Origin: Botryosphaeria dothidea
Taxonomy: Eukaryota; Ascomycota; Dothideomycetes; Botryosphaeriales; Botryosphaeriaceae
Length of the DNA: 64,000 nucleotides
NCBI GenBank assembly: GCA_011503125.2
Contig: WWBZ02000001.1
Coordinates: 2,232,001-2,296,000 of the forward strand
Direction: 5' to 3'
This document shows positions 1-10,225 of the stretch, in pieces. The notes under the pieces were generated by a model. That model ran no database searches. It worked only from the letters and a program-made list of their open reading frames with translations, and was not told the origin of the DNA. Positions within the stretch are counted from its first letter, which is position 1; every line of letters starts with the position of its first letter. A program made the position numbers and the translations under genes.

Positions 1-1589
1 AACACCCGCACTACGGCACCCTCGCCTCCAAGTGGCCGCAAGCCCTCGACCTCGCCGGCAGCAGCCAGCCCTGCCGCCTCGAAGGCGCCATCGCTGACCT
101 GCCCGTGCTCGGCACGCTGCCGCCGCAAATCGACGGCACCTTCTACCGCGTCATGTGCGACCCGTTCGTGCCGCCGCACCCGGCCAACGTGCCCATCGAC
201 GGTGACGGCAGCGTCAGCGCCTTCCGCGTGCGGCGCGGGCGCGTCGACATGCGCATGGCCTACGTCGAGACGGAGCGGTACCGCCTCGAGCGGCGCAGGG
301 GCGCCGCGCTGTTCGGCCTGTACCGCAACCCGTTCACGCACCACCCCTGCGTGCGCGCCGCCGTGGACAGCACCGCCAACACGAACCTGGTGCTGTGGGC
401 CGGCGAGCTGCTGGCGTTGAAGGAGGTCGCGTTGCCGTACAGCGTCGATCCGGATACGCTGGCGACGAGGGGGTACGATCCGTTTGGTGGGAGGGAGGGC
501 GCGGTCAAGGCGAAGGCGTTTACGGCGCATCCGAAGGTGGATCCGGAGAGGAAGGAGCTGGTGGTGTTTGGGTACGAGGCCAAGGGGTTGGCGACGAGGG
601 ATGTGGTGGTGTATGCGCTGGATCAGGCGGGCGATGTGGTGAAGGATAGCGTCGTGTGGCTCGAGAGTCCGTGGTGCGCGTTTATCCACGACTGCACGAT
701 CACGGAGAACTGGGTCGTTCTGGTGCTGTGGCCGTTCGAGGCGGATGTGGAGAGGATGAAGAAGGGGAAACAGCACTGGGCGTGGAGCTACGGCAGGCCG
801 GCCACGTTCACCGTGGTGCCACGGAGGGTGGGCGGGAAGATGCCACCGGGTTGGAAGGAGGGCGAGACGAGAACGTATCACTGGAGGAACTGCATGCCTA
901 TCCACACCGGCGGCGCTTGGGAGGTGGCGGAGAAGGACGGCAGCACCAAGCTGTTCTTTGAGTCCAGCCGTGTCCACGATAACGCCTTCCCGTTCTTCCC
1001 GCCTGACGATGGGCGCATGCCTGCTCCGGACGCGAAGGCTGACTTTGTTCGCTGGGAGCTCGACCTCAGCAATCCTAGCGATACGCAGGTTCCGGATCCG
1101 CAAATCATTCTGGATATGCCCACCGAATTTCCCCGGATCGACGAGAGGTTTATGGCGAAGCAATACAAGATCCTCTGGGCGGATGTCTTCCTTCCTGAGC
1201 GCAGCGATGGTGGGAAGAACATTTTCCACGGACTGAACGCCCTGGCCATGCACAATCACGAAACAGGGAAGACCCGCTTCTTCTACGCCGGTGACGACTC
1301 GCTGGTGCAGGAGCCTGTTTTCATCCCGAGAAGTGACGATGCTCCTGAGGGAGATGGGTGGCTGATGGCCATGGTTGAGAGGAGGAAGGAGAACAGGAAT
1401 GACTTGGTAGTCATCGATACGCGGGAGTTTGAGAAGGCCGTTGCCATTGTACAGCTGCCTCTGCATGTCAAGGCACAAATTCATGGGAACTGGGTTGACG
1501 CAAAAGAGCTGGGAGAGTGGAGAAGCCTGGTCAGGCAGATTCCCGAGGTGAAGATTAGCGGAAGGGGTGCGCTGGAACCGCTGGTTTGA
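1..1589 (+). CDS. Carotenoid oxygenase (RPE65/lignostilbene dioxygenase family), 5' end outside window
   Basis: The reading frame is open from nt 3 with no stop or convincing start, so the N-terminus lies left of the window; about 529 codons are visible. The family uses Fe(II) held by four histidines to split a C=C bond of a carotenoid, apocarotenoid or stilbene. All four are in the expected order: AHPKVD (His at nt 528), FIHD (nt 687), VHDNAF (nt 975) and IHGNW near the C-terminus (nt 1482). The early GDGSVSAFRV stretch and the TENW following the second histidine are also typical. No intron is needed. Soluble enzyme expected. The substrate cannot be read from sequence; stilbene-type and carotenoid-type cleavage are both possible. 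No carotenoid biosynthesis gene lies nearby. Confidence 0.9.
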   Translation, partial: HPHYGTLASKWPQALDLAGSSQPCRLEGAIADLPVLGTLPPQIDGTFYRVMCDPFVPPHPANVPIDGDGSVSAFRVRRGRVDMRMAYVETERYRLERRRGAALFGLYRNPFTHHPCVRAAVDSTANTNLVLWAGELLALKEVALPYSVDPDTLATRGYDPFGGREGAVKAKAFTAHPKVDPERKELVVFGYEAKGLATRDVVVYALDQAGDVVKDSVVWLESPWCAFIHDCTITENWVVLVLWPFEADVERMKKGKQHWAWSYGRPATFTVVPRRVGGKMPPGWKEGETRTYHWRNCMPIHTGGAWEVAEKDGSTKLFFESSRVHDNAFPFFPPDDGRMPAPDAKADFVRWELDLSNPSDTQVPDPQIILDMPTEFPRIDERFMAKQYKILWADVFLPERSDGGKNIFHGLNALAMHNHETGKTRFFYAGDDSLVQEPVFIPRSDDAPEGDGWLMAMVERRKENRNDLVVIDTREFEKAVAIVQLPLHVKAQIHGNWVDAKELGEWRSLVRQIPEVKISGRGALEPLV

Positions 1590-3017
1590 GCACAATTCTC
1601 CGTTGACCGGAATCCCCACTCCATAATTGTTCAGATATTTGAAAATCTTGTATCTACCAAGCCTATGCAGTACCATACCTTTTCGCCCTGGAAGCCCAAT
1701 GATAGTGCGTGGCAACAACCATGGACAAGTCTCCCGCAACCTCCTTCTCCACCTTCGCCATCCGCAATAGCTGCCGCCCAACAACGTCTCGCCTGGTCCA
1801 CAACATGATTATGCCACGCGACTACCTGCACAACTCCCTCGCTCGCCGCACGCTCCTTCTCCCCGCCCGAGCGTCGACACAACACTTCCGGGCCTCCCGC
1901 CGCAACAACCACAATATTCATCGACTCTCCCTCACCCAAATCCTTCTCTGATCCAGCAAGACTATTCTGTGACCCTACCGCTAGCTCGACCTTCCGCCGC
2001 AGCGCTGCCGTCGTCTTAGGAGATCGTTCGCGCCTTTCTTCCCCGGCGATTTGGGACTCAGAACTAACGCGACGAATGGCACTACTTGCGGATAGCCAGG
2101 TAATCGTTGACGGACGGCAGCAGTGCACCGGAGGTGAGGAACGGCGAGGCTGCGGTGTTGCATGTCTTCATGGAATTCAAGCCAAGGCTCTGCCACATGG
2201 CGGAAAGTGAGATGTCTGCCGAGGCATTGAGTATAAGGTTGGAATGGTGTCTTCATTACTTTATTGACCTCAGTGAAGCCCAACTAAGTTTCGCGGTCAG
2301 TGCATGGTGTTGCGAACTAGAGTTTCAGCGCACATACCTTAGGGTACTCATCTACGTTCGACTAATAAGAACTTTCGTGTACCAAATCAGACGATCTGCC
2401 TCTCGTCGCAACGTTGATTCTATTTGAAAAATAATGTTAACGCTGTGGATATCAAAAGAATATCAAGTATCCTGTTTGAAAAGAGTGCGAGATTTAGTGA
2501 GTAGATGACTGTGAAAGAATTAGAAACCCACAGGCCAAGCAGACCGGAGCGAAAATGTGTCGCTTGGTAGCATACGTATGTCGATATTATAACCTTAAAG
2601 CTTTTCCTAAGATGGTTTCAAAGAAGCATGTAAAAACTAAGCTTTGAAGGCAAGAAATTAGTCCCTATTATAGAGAGAAGCAGACTTTCTCAAACCGTTC
2701 CACACCTGTTCACAAATTTAAAATTTGCCAAACTCTGATGATTGGTATACCCTTACCGCTCTGTGACCAATCAATCACAAAGCACATCGGCATCAAAGGG
2801 ATGATAAACGATGGTGTTCCGGAGCCCATCTCATCACGCACGCCAAGTCGTGAAGCCAAAGGGGTCGACGCTACAACCACACACTTGGCTCCTTTCATGG
2901 ACATTCCCAATCACTGAGCCAATCCATGGCGACGCCAGCTCTTATCATTTCACAAACTTAACCTGCCCAAGGTTTCTGTCCAGAGACCCCGTCATCTTCT
3001 CTCAATATGCGCCCGCC
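1590..3017. other. Intergenic, no gene seen
   Basis: Only short overlapping frames in mixed directions occur here. The stretch from about 2400 to 2720 is clearly richer in A+T than the flanks. No RNA gene or transposon protein was recognised. Confidence 0.5.
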
Positions 3018-3563
3018 ATGAACAAACTCCTCCCCATCGCCCACCATCGTCGACCGCACCTGCCCGTGCTGCTGGGCGGTGGCGGCGGAGGCGGAGGCGG
3101 AGGCGGAGGCGGAGGCGGCGGCGCACTGCACGTGCTGCGCCGGTACTTAGCGTCTGGGCAGCTCCTCCCGCACCAACACCGCCTCCCCGACGGCGGCGGA
3201 TCGAGCGTCCCGAGGGCAGGCGACGGCGAGCCCGAAAGGACAGTACTGGGCGGGGACGACGATGGCATTCGCGCGGCGTGGCGCCGAGTCCTGGCGGCGG
3301 CGCTGCCCTCACGGCGGCGCGCATGTCCGCGGGCGTTCGCGCGCGCGCCGCTTGGGTCGTCGTGTTCGGGTTGTGCGTTCGTGACGATGACGCTGGGCAT
3401 GCTGAGCGCGGCGGTGCTGTTCGTGGGAAGGGCGGTGGATTGGTACTCCTGGCATGATCGGGAGGCGTTGCCTGGGCGGGCGGGTTGGAGGGAGGATGGT
3501 GGGCGGGAGGATGAGGAGGAAGGTGGAGCCAGGAGGGAAGGGGTCAGGACGTCGAGACGGTGA
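3018..3563 (+). CDS. Doubtful small ORF with poly-Gly tract and one membrane segment
   Basis: A 181-codon frame starts at ATG 3018. It holds a 16-17 residue glycine run encoded by an imperfect GGCGGA repeat (about 3078-3122), then low-complexity sequence, then one plausible membrane segment (VTMTLGMLSAAVLFVG) followed by WYSWHD and an acidic/Arg-rich tail. No family recognised. Both strands stay open here because of the high GC and the simple repeat, so the frame may be accidental. A second short frame (3578-3730) follows and could be a further exon. Confidence 0.22.
   Translation: MNKLLPIAHHRRPHLPVLLGGGGGGGGGGGGGGGGALHVLRRYLASGQLLPHQHRLPDGGGSSVPRAGDGEPERTVLGGDDDGIRAAWRRVLAAALPSRRRACPRAFARAPLGSSCSGCAFVTMTLGMLSAAVLFVGRAVDWYSWHDREALPGRAGWREDGGREDEEEGGARREGVRTSRR
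3078..3126 (+). repeat. GGCGGA simple repeat
   Basis: Imperfect hexanucleotide array (GGCGGAGGCGGA...) that would read as polyglycine on + and polyproline on the reverse strand. It explains why large frames stay open on both strands. Confidence 0.85.
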
Positions 3564-3793
3564 TGGCAGGGCAGAGCATGAGAGAGCGCGAGAGGATTAT
3601 GAGTCCTGTTAGTGGGATGCACTGGACGAAGCTGGCGGAGAAGTACGCCCGGGATATAAGCTCTGCGAGCTCTGACCCCCTCGGACATAAGGTTTATATT
3701 CCAGTGCATAGTGAGGTTGATCTTAAATGAATTAATGTGGTATAGACAGAATTTTACAGACAAAGGAAAATAAAAAGAGAGGAAGCTGATTCA

Positions 3794-5329
3794 TTACTTG
3801 TGGTTTACCTCCACGTCGACTGTGTAGCCCCATTGGTCCGGGGGAACAGGTGATCTTGCCAGCCCTTCCCGACTTCCCGTGCTGGGAGACCTGCTCACAC
3901 CGCTGGGCGCCCTTTCTGAACGCACTTCCGAGGTAGAAACCACTTGGATTCCGCCTTTGATGCTCTTGGTGTCCGAGAGCTCGATTTCGTGGAGCGCTTG
4001 TTCGCTGTCGTGGCGAGAGCCACTGTTGGAGGTCAGTCTGTTGATGCCGTTGCCTTGGGCCCAGTTGCGGTTGGTGGTGTGGTGCTGCGAGCGCTTGCCA
4101 ATGCCGCTCCGGCCGTTTGAGGAGCCGAAGCTGCTGGCGTACGGGAAGATCCGGACCAGGATGGGCCTGAGCGAAGGCAGGCAGGCGCAGATAATGCATA
4201 CCTGTGGAAAGAAATTACATGAGTGAAACATCACCAAGCTGTCGGGTTCTTTGAAAACTTACTTGGACCTCAACAACGCTCCAAAGAGACGGCTGAGAGT
4301 TGGCGAGATTGGGATCAGGCGATGTGAGAGACACTTTGATAGCATGGAGCCGAACAATGGAGATGATGCAGCCACTAGAAAAAGCTAGGTCAGTGCTGTT
4401 CCTTCCAGGAGTTTCTCTTTCCCTGTGTCACTTACAATCCACCCAAAGCAAAAGCAAAAACGAGTCCGTATTTCTGGTTCGTTGGAATATTGAGCTTCAT
4501 AAGAGCAGGGACAGGGATGACGACAACGGCAATGTCCGTCAAAATGTTCATGGCGATGGTGATGTAGTAGTACACTGCGGCATTGACACACGTGCCAGGG
4601 AGGGGCCTGTTCCAGAACTTGTTTACTGGTGTGCAAGAGAAGACGCCGACGAGGTCACCCTGGATGGTGTAGACTATGACGATGACAATCATGGCCCAAG
4701 TTGCAATTTTCGTCTTTTTTCCCACGAAAATACGGAGGTACTGGGTGAGGACCGAGAGCTTGGCGAATCCAATTGCAGAAACGTAGAGCCATATTGATGC
4801 CCAGAACCTTGTAAGTGTTAGTATGAATCCCGGAAAAATGTCATACTCGAACAGCAACTCCGTTGTCAATGAAATCTTAACCACAGGCGGAAGGGTGCCG
4901 ACTCGTGCTCAGCGTTGAGGATGTTCAGATTCCCAGCCGAGAATTCACACAGCGTCTGGGAAGTTGGCATGTTCAAGGGCGGACATATTAACATTGAGTG
5001 CACTTACCATATGTTCTGCGTCATGAGCATCTCTGGGGAGAGAGTGCTTGAATGAAGGCCCATTCCATTTTGTGCCTCTATTAAAATGGTCAGCACCCGT
5101 TATGAGGACATCCTCCGATATGACACTTACGTTTCCAAATGGTGACAACCAAAGGGACTGTGAATACGTATGCCGTGATCGCCAGCCCATCATCCCATCC
5201 CAATCGGTTTTGCACCTTTGCTCGCGTCGAGACCTTTAAGCTGAGGAAGACAAATGAAAGCACCGTAACGGCTGTGGAGGTAATAGCGGCATGAAGCGCG
5301 CCGGGCGCGATTTCGGCACGAGACAGCAT
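3794..5329 (-). CDS. PTH11-like seven-helix membrane receptor (rhodopsin-like fungal family)
   Basis: Five exons (complement): 5329-5131, 5077-5008, 4807-4436, 4374-4263, 4201-3794. They join in phase to 386 codons with GT-AG borders. The N-terminal membrane helix leads into WDDGLAI. The core has FAKLSVL and YLRIF, then FSCTPVNKFWN with the conserved cysteine, an ILTDIAVVVIP helix, IISIVRL and VCIICACLPSLRPIL. These are hallmarks of the fungal PTH11/SAT4-type family, which sits in the plasma membrane; some members sense surfaces or host signals. A ~130-residue Ser/Arg-rich cytoplasmic tail follows the last helix. The third intron in transcript order is not needed: exon 2 joins straight to FWASIW across a 200-bp intron, because a possible extra exon inside it breaks phase. 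Ligand and signalling partner are unknown. Confidence 0.85.
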
Positions 5330-7758
5330 TCTGGCTGCCCAAAGACAGAACCCCAGGGACGAAAAGGCGTTGCTGGAGGCGGCCCGATTGCGGTTGCGGG
5401 GAGGGAGGCGAAGCTTCCACGTCGATCGTTGGATCTCTTGAGGATGCGGGAGAGGTGATATACGGGGCCCTTAGCCCGTTCCGAGGCACCTACCAGCTGT
5501 GGAAGCGGACGGAGTTCCCGTCTATCAGCCCTGATGGATTCGCGGGGCTAGAAGTACGGTATCAAAGGGACGGGAAGGTCGATGGGAGGCGCGCTACCGT
5601 GGCTAAAGATGAACCAGTGCCTGATCCACCGGACAGGACCCTCGTCCGCGGTCGACAAGCTTTGAGAGACGGGCCGGAACAGTTCCCTTCACGATCGCTA
5701 ATTACTATCTCCTTGGCCGATGAAACAGTGCAAATGCTTCTCTTTTAGCGAAGTAGGATTGGCGCGAAGGCTGGGTGGACGTCCATCGTTGACGCCATTT
5801 TCGTATCCGGCTGCAGATTGCTAATCCGCATCTGTGCTGTAGGGTAATCATGCACGATCTCGGTCCATAGGCAACTTTTCTCAACCAATGCAGTCACTTT
5901 ACGCTCTGAGATCTGCCAAGCCCATACTCGAAGTTGCCAAGTCGTGAACGACACAACTCGGTGTGTTCCGCGGAGCATGCATGACATGCTGACCGGGGTC
6001 CAGTTCGACGGACACGCAAGGCCACGAAATTGTAACAATGGTTGATTTCGTTCTTGGATAGCGTGTGGCCTGACAATTACTGTACCCACATGGCTGCTGG
6101 GTTCTTCTCAGGGTGAAGAAGCGGCCAGAAGGATTGTGCCTGGCCCGCCTGCCAATCTGCGTTCCCGCGCCTGAATTGAAGTGACACATCCCTCTCCTGC
6201 ACAGGTGGCTCAGCCCTGACAAAACTTGGTATCTGGGATTCTCCATCCGTTCCCGCCTCCTTTTGGCCCGTCCGCACAGCGGGAACTGCGCAAGCGCTAA
6301 AAGCTTAGCCTGACGGCCAAGTCTCGAGCCACGCGCCTCGGTTGCCTTTCCCATTGGTGCGAGTCAGCTTCAATCATCTCCAGCAATCCAACGGCGTGAA
6401 TTATCAGATACCACGTACAAATATGGCTATGGTTGCGCCGGCCGAGAGGCATGCCGCGACTCCGCGCAAGCCAGTGGCGAGCGGGAGCAAGCGACGATAT
6501 ACGCAGCCCGCCAAACTAACCGCAGTCCGTCGATCTTCCTCCAGACTAGGAATTTTTGCGACATGCGGGGATTACTCCGCGGCATCTCAGTGCACGTCTC
6601 ATCTTCTGGGCTTGCGTTGTAAGCGAGCTGCATGGTCTGCCTTCCCGGTCGTCTGTGGCGGGGATGGATAGCCATATGATGACCGTTACATTAGATCAGA
6701 TGAACTGTTTTGCAGCAGGGCTCACAAGCAGCTAAATCCTGCTCGGCCAGATCCGAAGTGGGTTGTGTAAGAGTCGATAGATTATCCCGGCAGCAACTCT
6801 AGAACATCTCCTGCGTCAGGCTTGCATTTGATTTGGCTTCTCACAGCACTTGTCCATCTGCGGCGATCATAGTTCGCGTCGGTTGGTAGCGTACCACGCA
6901 CATGATTGGCTGGGCCTAAGCTTCCAACAAAGGGTCAAGCGGCGCCGCAAGTGTCCATGACTATGACCATTGCAGCAGGTCATGCCGGAGATTTTTGTAA
7001 GCTGCAGGAGGCGCCGGTACCTCCCCATGGTGGCGCCTTCATCAGGGAGACATCAGAGTTGAGGCGCAAAAAGAGTAAGCCACATACCATTATTTGAACG
7101 AGGCTCCGAGTCAAGTCTAGGATTGCGGCTGATAGGGCAGGTGCTGGGCATGACGCTAGCCTCGGCTGAGTGGTTGTTGTGGAGGAAGGGGTTTTGGAAG
7201 GATGTCCAGCCACAGCCAAGGAGGCTGGAGGCGGCTAACGATTTGAGCAGACGGGTGTAAGCGCGGGTCAATCCGAAAGGGAGCCTAATTGCGGCTTGAA
7301 AAGGATACCTGGCTGCTTCTTTGGGATTGGCAGCAGAGTGAGAGCTAAACGAATTCCTCTCTTGCTCTCTCTGTGGTAACCCTTCAGATGTAGGGTAGAA
7401 TGACATCTTGCATACGCTCCAATGGATTGAGTTGATACACGTCCTCGAATCCAAGTGAAGGCCTCAATCCGCCCCGCTTAGCTGATGCGCAATCATCCAT
7501 AGCTTGTGACGGGCAATGTATTAGCTTAGTGGAAAGTATGGGTAGGACGCGGACTTCATCAGCGAGAAGCAAGCGCGGTTCATGCGCCACAGGAAGGATG
7601 GAATTCAACTATGCCGTCCTAACTGAAACCCCAGGTTGATTTGCTCCGATGCTGCTCGTACGTGACATGCGGTCTTTTGTGACTGGGTGATTTTGTCGAG
7701 TACCAGTATAGAAACAACTTGCTCGAGTGCAAAAAGCTTGGACACCTTGGACGTGCTT
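5330..7758. other. 2.4-kb intergenic region, no gene seen
   Basis: Promoter side of the PTH11-like gene and 3' side of the protease gene. Frames are short, overlap on both strands and show no recognisable domain. The longest tidy one (complement 5745-6089) was judged unsupported. Confidence 0.5.
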
Positions 7759-9085
7759 TTACGAATACACAACACCCTGTTGCCTTGCAAACCCGATTTT
7801 TGGGGCGCTGCTGGTCGTTTGATCGAAGATGACAAACTGAGATTTCATGAAAATCAGACCGTAGATGGAGAATCCAATGCCCGTGTTCTCCTGGATGCCG
7901 CCGTAGCAATTGTTCTGTTGATCAACCCCACCGTAAATGACGTAAGATCCAGGCATTGTGGCGAGAGAACCACCAATGACGGAACTGAAGGCTGGGGGTG
8001 TTGAGGTGCAAGGCAGAATCCAAGCTCCGAAATAAGAACTGTAATAAGCGCCAGAAATCTTACTGTAGTAGGCCGCAACAACATCGGAAGGCAAGAAGAA
8101 CAAAGTAGTTCCACTGTCCAAAATGGCCGGAATGTTTTTTTGTATGACGCTCCCACTTCCCACCGAGTAGCCAGTCGCGTTGAAACTCCAGAATCCCGGC
8201 TTGGGCGTAGTGAGCACGTTTGTGTAGGCAATAGATCCGGTGTAGGACGAGGAGTTGATGAAGCCAAAGTCGAACTTGCCTGCAGCATTCTTCTTCAACA
8301 ATGAAGTAAAAAGAGGCTTTTGGAGCGAGGACTTCACTGTATCAAAGAAAGTTCTCTGCGGAGTGGGTCGGACCTGGTTGACCCCACTGAAGGCAAGGCC
8401 CATTATACCGTCGCTGTTGGTGTCTTGAACAAATAGTGCTGATGCACTTGTAGCCGCCTCAACGGCTTGCCGAGTTGCAGTGACTTCCCCAACAACGGCT
8501 CTGTCTGCATAGACGAGACCTGAGGCACCACTGCCATCACCATAGGTGACGGCCCATGATTGCTGCGGCAAAAGTGTGCCCGATCTCGATGGGTTGTAGA
8601 GGGTCTGACCGTTGGTTGAACCCGGAGCCATGAGGGTAGAGAAGACCCATCTGGAAGGAATAGTCAGCAGCTTATCAGATAGACGAATTGCAGAAAGATT
8701 CGTACAAGTCAGCAGAGCCTGTGTCAAGATATAACTGTAGTGTATCAGAACCAAGAGTTACGGGTGAGAGATAGAGTGAGTCAAAAGAATCCGAAGGGTT
8801 CGCTGCGACCGATCTCTCGGAAATATCGCCGGAGTCGGCGTCGGCGGCGGCAGCAGCAGCAGCAGCAGCAGCAGCAGCCACGTTTGCGACAGCTGCAGAC
8901 ACGATTTCTGGCACCTCTATGCCGTATTTGCGGAAAGTCCTTGCCATGGCCATTGGCCCATTTTTGAGTATCTTGGTCTTCAGGATCTGGTCAATGGTGA
9001 AAGTCTCTCCGATATCCTGAGGGTTGGCGAGAGCGGCAGCCACGGAGAATGCCGGGAAGATGGTTGAGACGATCAGAGAATACAT
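7759..9085 (-). CDS. Secreted pepsin-like aspartic protease (family A1)
   Basis: Two exons (complement 9085-8706 and 8650-7759) around a 55-bp intron give 423 residues. The N-terminus is a signal peptide (MYSLIVSTIFPAFSVAAALA), followed by a propeptide with a run of 12-14 alanines and then the mature enzyme. The first catalytic aspartate lies in DTGSADLW, which is rebuilt exactly across the intron (TT|A TGG). The flap region is VTYGDGSGASG and the second aspartate is in ILDSGTTL. Family A1 enzymes are active at acid pH, and fungal members digest external protein. A TATAAA lies about 100 bp upstream of the start. The ATG choice rests on the signal peptide directly following it. Confidence 0.93.
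8848..8880 (-). repeat. GCN/CAG trinucleotide run encoding polyalanine
   Basis: Nine or more CAG units on the + strand read as an uninterrupted alanine run in the propeptide of the protease on the minus strand. Such a run may vary in length between strains. Confidence 0.85.
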
Positions 9086-9184
9086 GGTCGAAAATCCGCG
9101 AGGGTTGGACTTCGGAAATTTTTTTTTCTTTTTTGCGAGCGAGGTGCTGAAAGCTGCCTCCCAGAAACTGAGACCCACATCGAA

Positions 9185-9191
9185 TTTATAC
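9185..9191 (-). promoter_or_regulatory. TATA box of the aspartic protease gene
   Basis: GTATAAA on the minus strand, about 100 bp before the start codon at 9085. Spacing is plausible for a fungal core promoter; no experimental support. Confidence 0.45.
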
Positions 9192-10225
9192 ACGACTGTG
9201 GGTAGTACGCAACAAATATGGAGAAAGGCATGTCGAAATACATGCATGCTTCGTCAGCGGCATTTTCTTAGAAATGCGATGTGAGCGTCAAATTCCGACA
9301 TACAGGAGGTAGGCAATCATCAGGGAGTGCCGCGCTGGTAAGTTAGGAGCAATAAGGTTTCCATTCCAACGTTCTGCAACCGAAACATAGCGCCTTTTCC
9401 TCGGCGAGCCAGCCTCCACGGGGCGTTGAGATGGTTGCAGTGACATCTCAAGCATCTATTCTTAAGCGCCCTCCAACAGGTTAAGACCTGACATATCGTC
9501 CAGCTGAACTTGAAAGACGTCCTGCTCATCTTGTCGATCGGGAAGAGGGTGGGCAATCCCCCTACATGGCTGTATCCAGCAGTCAGGAAAGCACGTGCCG
9601 GGGAGCGCGGGATTTGGACGGCTGGGTCACTAGACGCTCGTAATGGATGGCAGGGAGCAAGGGGAGAAATTCCAACGCAAACGGGAAGGGAAGCCATATC
9701 AAGTCTTGGCGGTGTTCGTTGTCGGATTACTTGATCTGGAACGAGATGCAGATGGATCATGGCGGCTTCTGGATAGATACGCGCCGGAAATGGGGGCAAG
9801 AGGGGGAGACGAGCCATGATCGTCGATACGATGGTGATGATGATGATGTTGATGTTGATGACGCGTGAGCTGGAATGAAGAGGCGGAAGAAGCTCCAGGT
9901 GCAGTCAAAAGCGAAGGCGAAACGTGTTGAAGGAGCAACGTGCAGCAGAGAGGGATTTTTGAGCGACAGAGTGAGCGAGAAGATTGGACTCATCTCCAAT
10001 CTGCAGCAGCGAAGCCGAGGGGACAGAGTGGTGAAGCAAGGGAGAGAGAAGGCGCGAAGGCGCGTCGTTGCCGCAAACGGCGAGGTAAGCGAGCGCGCGC
10101 GCATCACGTGAAGCACGGCCAGGCGCGGGGAAACACAAGGGTAGGTAAGCAGGCGCTGGCTCCGACAAATCCGAGCCAGAAATCCGTAACTCCGCCCACG
10201 AACGACAACCGACCAGACAAGGCAA
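9192..10225. other. Divergent promoter region between protease and Zn2Cys6 gene
   Basis: Shared upstream region of two genes pointing away from each other. It has a GATGATGATGATG-type run near 9834-9860 and purine-rich stretches, but no convincing coding frame. Confidence 0.4.

Noticed and set aside
4817..4910. Extra PTH11 exon reading VVKISLTTELLFE
   Set aside because: Phase does not match the preceding exon, and skipping it gives an in-phase, family-like QNIWFWASIWLYV join.
5745..6089. 114-codon minus-strand frame in the 5.3-7.8 kb gap
   Set aside because: Protein-like composition but no domain, no splice partner, and several frames overlap it on the same strand.
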